A DNA stretch of 50,143 nt from Brachionus koreanus (lineage: Eukaryota > Rotifera > Eurotatoria > Ploima > Brachionidae): contig PJRA01000473.1 of assembly GCA_016987375.1 (NCBI GenBank), positions 657,702 through 707,844 on the forward strand, in the 5' to 3' direction. The position numbers were made by a program, and so were the translations under genes. The notes under the pieces were generated by a model. The model had not been told where the DNA came from. It saw only the letters and a list, made by a program, of their open reading frames with translations, and did not search any database. Positions 45,536-50,143 of the stretch are shown here, one piece after another. Positions within the stretch are counted from its first letter, which is position 1; each line of letters opens with the position of its first letter.

Positions 45536-45900
45536 ATGAGGCAAAAAAGAAAACCAAGATTGATCAACAGTGACTTTATTTTGAAAGATTACGGCAATAT
45601 CAAAAATTTGGACTTTAATAAGCTATTTAAAATTAACAAAAAAATAAAAATTATTGACTTTAATAAAGATTACTGGGCTATAAGTAAATGTAATTTTGGT
45701 AAGGTGGGTAAGGCAAAAAAGCATTTGATAAACAGTTGAATTTTGTTGAATATTATTTTTTAACTTTGCTTATATTGACTAAATATAATAGACAAGTAAA
45801 TAAAAAAATAGGCAATAGACTAAATAATTATAATATTATTATTATTATTATTTTTTCAGAAAAGATTACGCCAGATTTAGCGATGATATTAAAATATTAA
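45536..45900 (+). CDS. Possible small two-exon gene, hypothetical
   Basis: ATG at 45536 opens a basic, Lys/Asn-rich frame. Splicing at G/GTAAGG (45698) or at the identical second donor 9 nt later (45707), to the acceptor TTTTTTCAG (exon from 45860), keeps phase. It ends at TAA 45898-45900 and yields 67 or 70 residues ending KITPDLAMILKY. Read through without splicing, the frame closes at 45739 after 67 residues. An AATAAA lies near 45945. The protein is unrecognised. Composition is close to background, so this call is weak. Confidence 0.3.
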
Positions 45901-46411
45901 GTTATAAGAAGACAATATTTTTTACTCATACCATTTAGTTTACAAAAATAAAGTAAATATTTACATAATTCCTATTATACTTAATTATTATTTATAATAT
46001 TATTACTTTGAAAAAATTTTTGAGCAATAAACTAATGATTCTTGATATTAATTAAATAAATTTGACAGTTATTAGAACAACGAAGTAATAAAATAGAAAA
46101 CAAAGGTAATATTTTCTCAATAATATTCGCTCATTTTTCTTTTTATTTATCGTTTTTTATTTCTCTTTTTTATTTGAAAATTTAATATTTTGTTTATTTA
46201 ATTGGTCAATTGTATTTGAATTAACTAGTTTAAATGTTTATTTAGTTTTGTTTTTTAAATTTTTTTAATATTAAATTTTCATAATTTTTTTTTTCTTTTT
46301 TCTAATATCTGTCAATTTTTTTTAGAATTGCATTATAATCTGTTAATTTTTTAATTTTAATTTCAATTTATATATTGACACTGGCTTCTATAAATCATTA
46401 ATTAATTTACA
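45901..46411. other. AT-rich spacer and RNF113A upstream region
   Basis: Poly-T-rich. No TATA box or other element could be assigned with confidence. Confidence 0.5.
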
Positions 46412-47509
46412 ATGGCTGATTCAACTTCAAATGCTTGTCTTTTTTTGAAAAAAAAGCGCAATATCAGGCTCAGAAACAAAACAGAAGATGAAGATGATGG
46501 TAAAAAAAGACTTAAATTAGATTCAGCTTCTTCTCCGCTAAATGATGATGAGGACAGCGACGTGGATATATCTGAAAGCTTAAATGAAATAAAGCAAAAA
46601 AGTAAAAAACTAAATCCCAATTTGACACAATCGACCAAGAGTTTTAAAAAGCTCAATTCCGAGGAAACAACTCGCAAGGATCTGTTTGCCCTTTTTAAAG
46701 CAGACACTGAGATCAAGCGGACCGGACCTGGTGACATGGGAGCAACGGCCACGTATGAAATTGACACAGAATTTAGTCGAGATACTCAAGCTGTTTTTGA
46801 GCGCGCTAAAAATATTAACCAAGAATTAAAATCGAAAGATGTCGATGATAAAATCTACCGAGGTATAAACAACTATCAGCAATTTTATGAAAAAAAAGAC
46901 ACTGCTCAAGGCAATGCATCAAGTGGCTTAGTTCGTACAAAAGGTCCAATTCGAGCGCCAACAAATTTGAGGGCTACAGTGAGATGGGATTATCAGCCCG
47001 ATGTTTGCAAAGATTATAAGGAAACTGGATTTTGTGGATTTGGAGATAGTTGTAAATTTATGCATGATAGGTCTGATTACAAGCATGGTTGGCAATTGGA
47101 GCAAGAGTGGGAGAAACAGCATGGCGGTGTCAAGGAGAGAAAATTTGGACAATTCGAAGATCAAAACCAAAGAAGAGAAAGAAAAAATAAGAAAGAGTTT
47201 GATGATAGCGATGATGATGACGATCCAAATAAGTATTTGATTGCTGGTGTTCATTCGGAAGAAGATGATGACTTGCCATTTAAATGCTTGATTTGCCGAG
47301 AGTCGTTTGTCAACCCTGTGGTCACAAAGTGTAAGCATTATTTTTGTGAAAAATGTTTTGTTCAATATAACAAAAAAAATTCAAGATGTTTTGCTTGTAA
47401 TAAGCAAACATTGGGAATATTTTTTATTGCCAAGGAAATAATTAAAAAAATGAATGCTAGTATGCAAATTAATGAAGATACGACTGATAAAATTGAATCT
47501 GAAGATTAG
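46412..47509 (+). CDS. RNF113A: RNF113A/CWC24-type zinc finger and RING protein
   Basis: Spliceosome-associated E3 ubiquitin ligase (yeast Cwc24, in the Bact complex). 365 residues in a single exon (human RNF113A is 343 and also intronless). The N-terminus has a basic patch and an acidic stretch, then the family block around [18 protein letters not shown] at 107-124. The CCCH zinc finger has C199-x8-C208-x5-C214-x3-H218. An acidic run of Asp residues follows at about 264-281. The C3HC4 RING finger has C292/C295, C307/H309, C312/C315 and C326/C329. All metal ligands are present. The ATG at 46412 begins [15 protein letters not shown], in line with other family members. Confidence 0.96.
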   Translation: MADSTSNACLFLKKKRNIRLRNKTEDEDDGKKRLKLDSASSPLNDDEDSDVDISESLNEIKQKSKKLNPNLTQSTKSFKKLNSEETTRKDLFALFKADTEIKRTGPGDMGATATYEIDTEFSRDTQAVFERAKNINQELKSKDVDDKIYRGINNYQQFYEKKDTAQGNASSGLVRTKGPIRAPTNLRATVRWDYQPDVCKDYKETGFCGFGDSCKFMHDRSDYKHGWQLEQEWEKQHGGVKERKFGQFEDQNQRRERKNKKEFDDSDDDDDPNKYLIAGVHSEEDDDLPFKCLICRESFVNPVVTKCKHYFCEKCFVQYNKKNSRCFACNKQTLGIFFIAKEIIKKMNASMQINEDTTDKIESED

Positions 47510-50143
47510 CAATTTGTTATTTAATTATTCAAATTTTCATGTAAATTTTTTGATTCAGGAAAAATAAAATTTTAATTAAAATTTTTATAATTTCTTTCCG
47601 GTTTTATTAATTTAAAAAATTGTTTAGAAGATTTTGATAAGGTTTATTTTTTGTTAAATTACTTCAAATTTTTAAATAAAATAAGATAAAATTGTGCTAT
47701 TGTTTGAGAGAATAATGAATAAATGTACATTTTATTGAGTGATTGCCAAAAAAAGCCAAATTTTTCCTCAAGGTGTTTATTTAAGAATATTAAGATAAGT
47801 TTTTTTTTTAGCTTTGCCGAAAAATTAATTTCATTTAGCTAGAAACAAAGCTGGAAAAAAAAATTCTCATTTATTAATCAAATTAAATTTAATATAAGCA
47901 AATATTAAAAATTTAATTATTAAGCTCTTAATTTATCTAATTCGGTTCAAAATTTATTTATTTTTTTATTTATTCATTGAAGAAAATAAAACATCCTAAA
48001 TCGATTTTCTTTTATAATTTAAAGCCATAGGCAATTTAAACTAATAATATATTACCATATTCTCATGCTAGATATTGCAACCTCATAAACTAAAACAAAA
48101 CTACTTTGGCACATGCATTTAATCCTGTCTTACCGATGCTAAGATATTCTAAAATTATAACGGATGTTCTAAAGACATATTTTAGAGCCTCAGTCTAAAT
48201 TACTATCAAGATTTTAGTTTAATAAGAATAAAAGTTGAAATTTTTTAACAAAAATCCAAAATTAAATAACAGTTTTTAAAACTTTTTTAGATCCAATTTT
48301 AGTGCTGGATTTAACAATTTTTTTTTCATAAAATCCAAGTTTAAATGGTGCAAACTAACTAAAATTTTTTTCTTAACTTTAATTTCAACTCAGACTTAAA
48401 GTCTGAAATACAATTTAGCGGCAATTCAGAGAGGAGTTCAATTCTTCTCTTGCATCATTCATAGTTTTTAAAAAGTAGAAAGATCTGGTCTAAATGCTTG
48501 ATGAAAATGAAGTTAATTTTTTATAAATTAATTTTTTTTCTTAAAGATGTTACTTACTTATTTTTTGAGATATTGAAAATTTTTCTTTACTCATAAAATG
48601 ATCTAGTTCACTTTTTTTCAATTTATCAATTTTTTTCGAATTTTAAAAATATATTTATAAAAGAAAAATCCCATAAAATGAGCTCATTATTTATTGAAAA
48701 ATGTTAGGAATACACTTTATGTAAATTAATAATTCATAGCCTGGTTTTGTTAACAATTTTCAAATATTTTACTCAAGTCTTTTACTAAAAAAAACTTAAA
48801 TATCCATAAACGAAAATTTTTCAATTTTATCTAATAATTTAAATAATAATTTCATTGTCTTCTTTTCCATTATTTTTTATTGCTTCATTTTTGATAATCA
48901 CTAATATTTTTAATCTAATTATTGCGCAAAAACTAAACAGGGATCAACAAATTGTCAAAAAAAGATTTTCGGCTTATAATTAAAATGAATTTAAAGGCAG
49001 TTTCTAAGCTTTTTATCTCTTGTTTTCAATACAAACATAAATTGATTTCTATTGAAAATTTTATTTTAATAAAAAATAGAACTAAAAAATTATAATTCTT
49101 AATAAATCACTATTTTATTTGAATAAGAATTTTGATTACAATCCTCAAAAAATGATTAAAGCAATTTAAATTAATAATTTAGGATTTTATTTTTTTTGTA
49201 AAAGTAAAGAATTTATCAAAATAAATAAATTTTAAGAAAAAAATCCGCCTTAAAAACTTATTTATACAATAAAAAAAATTATGATTAATTTTATTTAATT
49301 TTTTTGACAGCGATATTTCCTTTATAAAGGCAGTATTCAATTAGCATGATAATTCGTATTTTTCCCAGAAATGTATCAGTAATTTTGCATATGACTTGAC
49401 TCATTAGATTTAATTATTTCAATTTGCCTTAATAATTCTATTTTTTTACATGAACTAATCAACTTAGTTACTCTTACTCCTACTTTTCAGAGAATTCGAT
49501 TTTATTTCGGCATACAGTGAGTTCTAAAAAATGATGTTTAGAGAAAGTCTTAATAAAAGGTTCTAAAAGAAGGTTTTAACACAGAATTTAGTTAGCTTTA
49601 ATACCCGCAAAAGTTTGTTTCACTTAAAATTATTTTTTAGAAAAATTGTAAAATTTGTTAATTTTTAATCTATAATTCATAATTCCTGAGTCCTTTTATT
49701 GATAGTTAACAAATAAATAAAAACAAAATTTAGGTATTGGCTTTTGACAATACTTTAACTATTTATAGTCGGAATTTTTTGTAAATAAAAAAAAATTAAT
49801 TTAATTAATAATTTATTTGATTTGACTTTATAATAAGATATTGTTTGAAAATTTTTGGAAAAAAAGAAAAAATGTAATCAGGAAATCCACTTAATCATTT
49901 AAACAGAATTGTCGACTTTAATAAACTCAGGATAATTGGTAAAATTGGCAGATTTTCAAGATCTTTTTTAAAGTATTATTTAAAAAAATTAAATATTACG
50001 AGCTTTCTTAGGAAAATAAAGACTCAAAATAAGATGATAGAAAAAATCCAAAAATTGCTTAGTGCTATCAAGATCATCGCATCAAAGATACTAAAATTAG
50101 AATTTTTTTCAAAATAAATCAAAAATTATTCTATTTTATATGT
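47510..50143. other. AT-rich sequence to the window end
   Basis: AATAAA occurs just after RNF113A (about 47563). No gene, RNA or clear repeat was recognised in the rest. Confidence 0.55.

Noticed and set aside
46402..47365. Open frames on both strands overlapping RNF113A
   Set aside because: Shadows; RNF113A has complete zinc finger and RING motifs.

Overview
The window is nuclear DNA of an animal. It is extremely AT-rich, with long poly-A and poly-T runs, compact introns (47-52 bp, alongside a few of 0.5-1.5 kb) and assembly gaps. The gene set (NOX5, ADA2/ADGF, a peptide-type class A GPCR, eIF1, ATG10, TRAPPC2L, RNF113A) is metazoan. The base composition, tiny introns and many small repeats would suit a monogonont rotifer such as Brachionus, but that is inference and no marker in the window proves it.

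Layout. 1-50 is the end of a TA-flanked terminal-inverted-repeat transposon. 1572-6363 (+) is a four-exon Ca2+-regulated NADPH oxidase (NOX5) with an unusually long linker. 7214-7585 (-) is eIF1. 8975-9303 is the 3' remnant of a non-LTR retrotransposon. 9671-12010 (-) is a five-exon secreted PhoPQ-activated-protein-like (PqaA family) hydrolase. 12635-12946 is a deleted copy of the 3' end of the next gene. 13018-13339 is a SINE with a 17-bp target-site duplication. 14763-17491 (+) is a two-exon secreted adenosine deaminase (ADGF/ADA2) with an extra C-terminal domain. 20063-21293 (+) is TRAPPC2L in five exons, and its first intron consists almost entirely of an intact ATG10 gene on the same strand. 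Two identical 235-bp direct repeats flank this locus. 22623-22838 (+) and 26556-26885 (-) are two small Gly/Pro-rich proteins with N-myristoylation-type starts and TATA boxes. 25140-25745 (+) is a degenerate EF-hand protein. 28144-29255 is a mariner-like element, mostly gap. 29930-31528 (-) is an intronless GPCR. About 14 kb without recognisable genes follows, holding a nested insertion, a 137-bp foldback and dispersed repeats. 46412-47509 (+) is RNF113A/CWC24.

Most interesting point. The ATG10/TRAPPC2L arrangement leaves no room for a separate ATG10 promoter after TRAPPC2L exon 1. Splicing of one shared leader would give the TRAPP subunit. Retention of the intron would give a 13-codon ORF followed two bases later by the ATG10 start. 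ATG10 works in autophagy and TRAPP complexes take part in it, so this may be a splice-switched gene pair similar in plan to the cholinergic (ChAT/VAChT) locus. The other genes have no obvious shared pathway.
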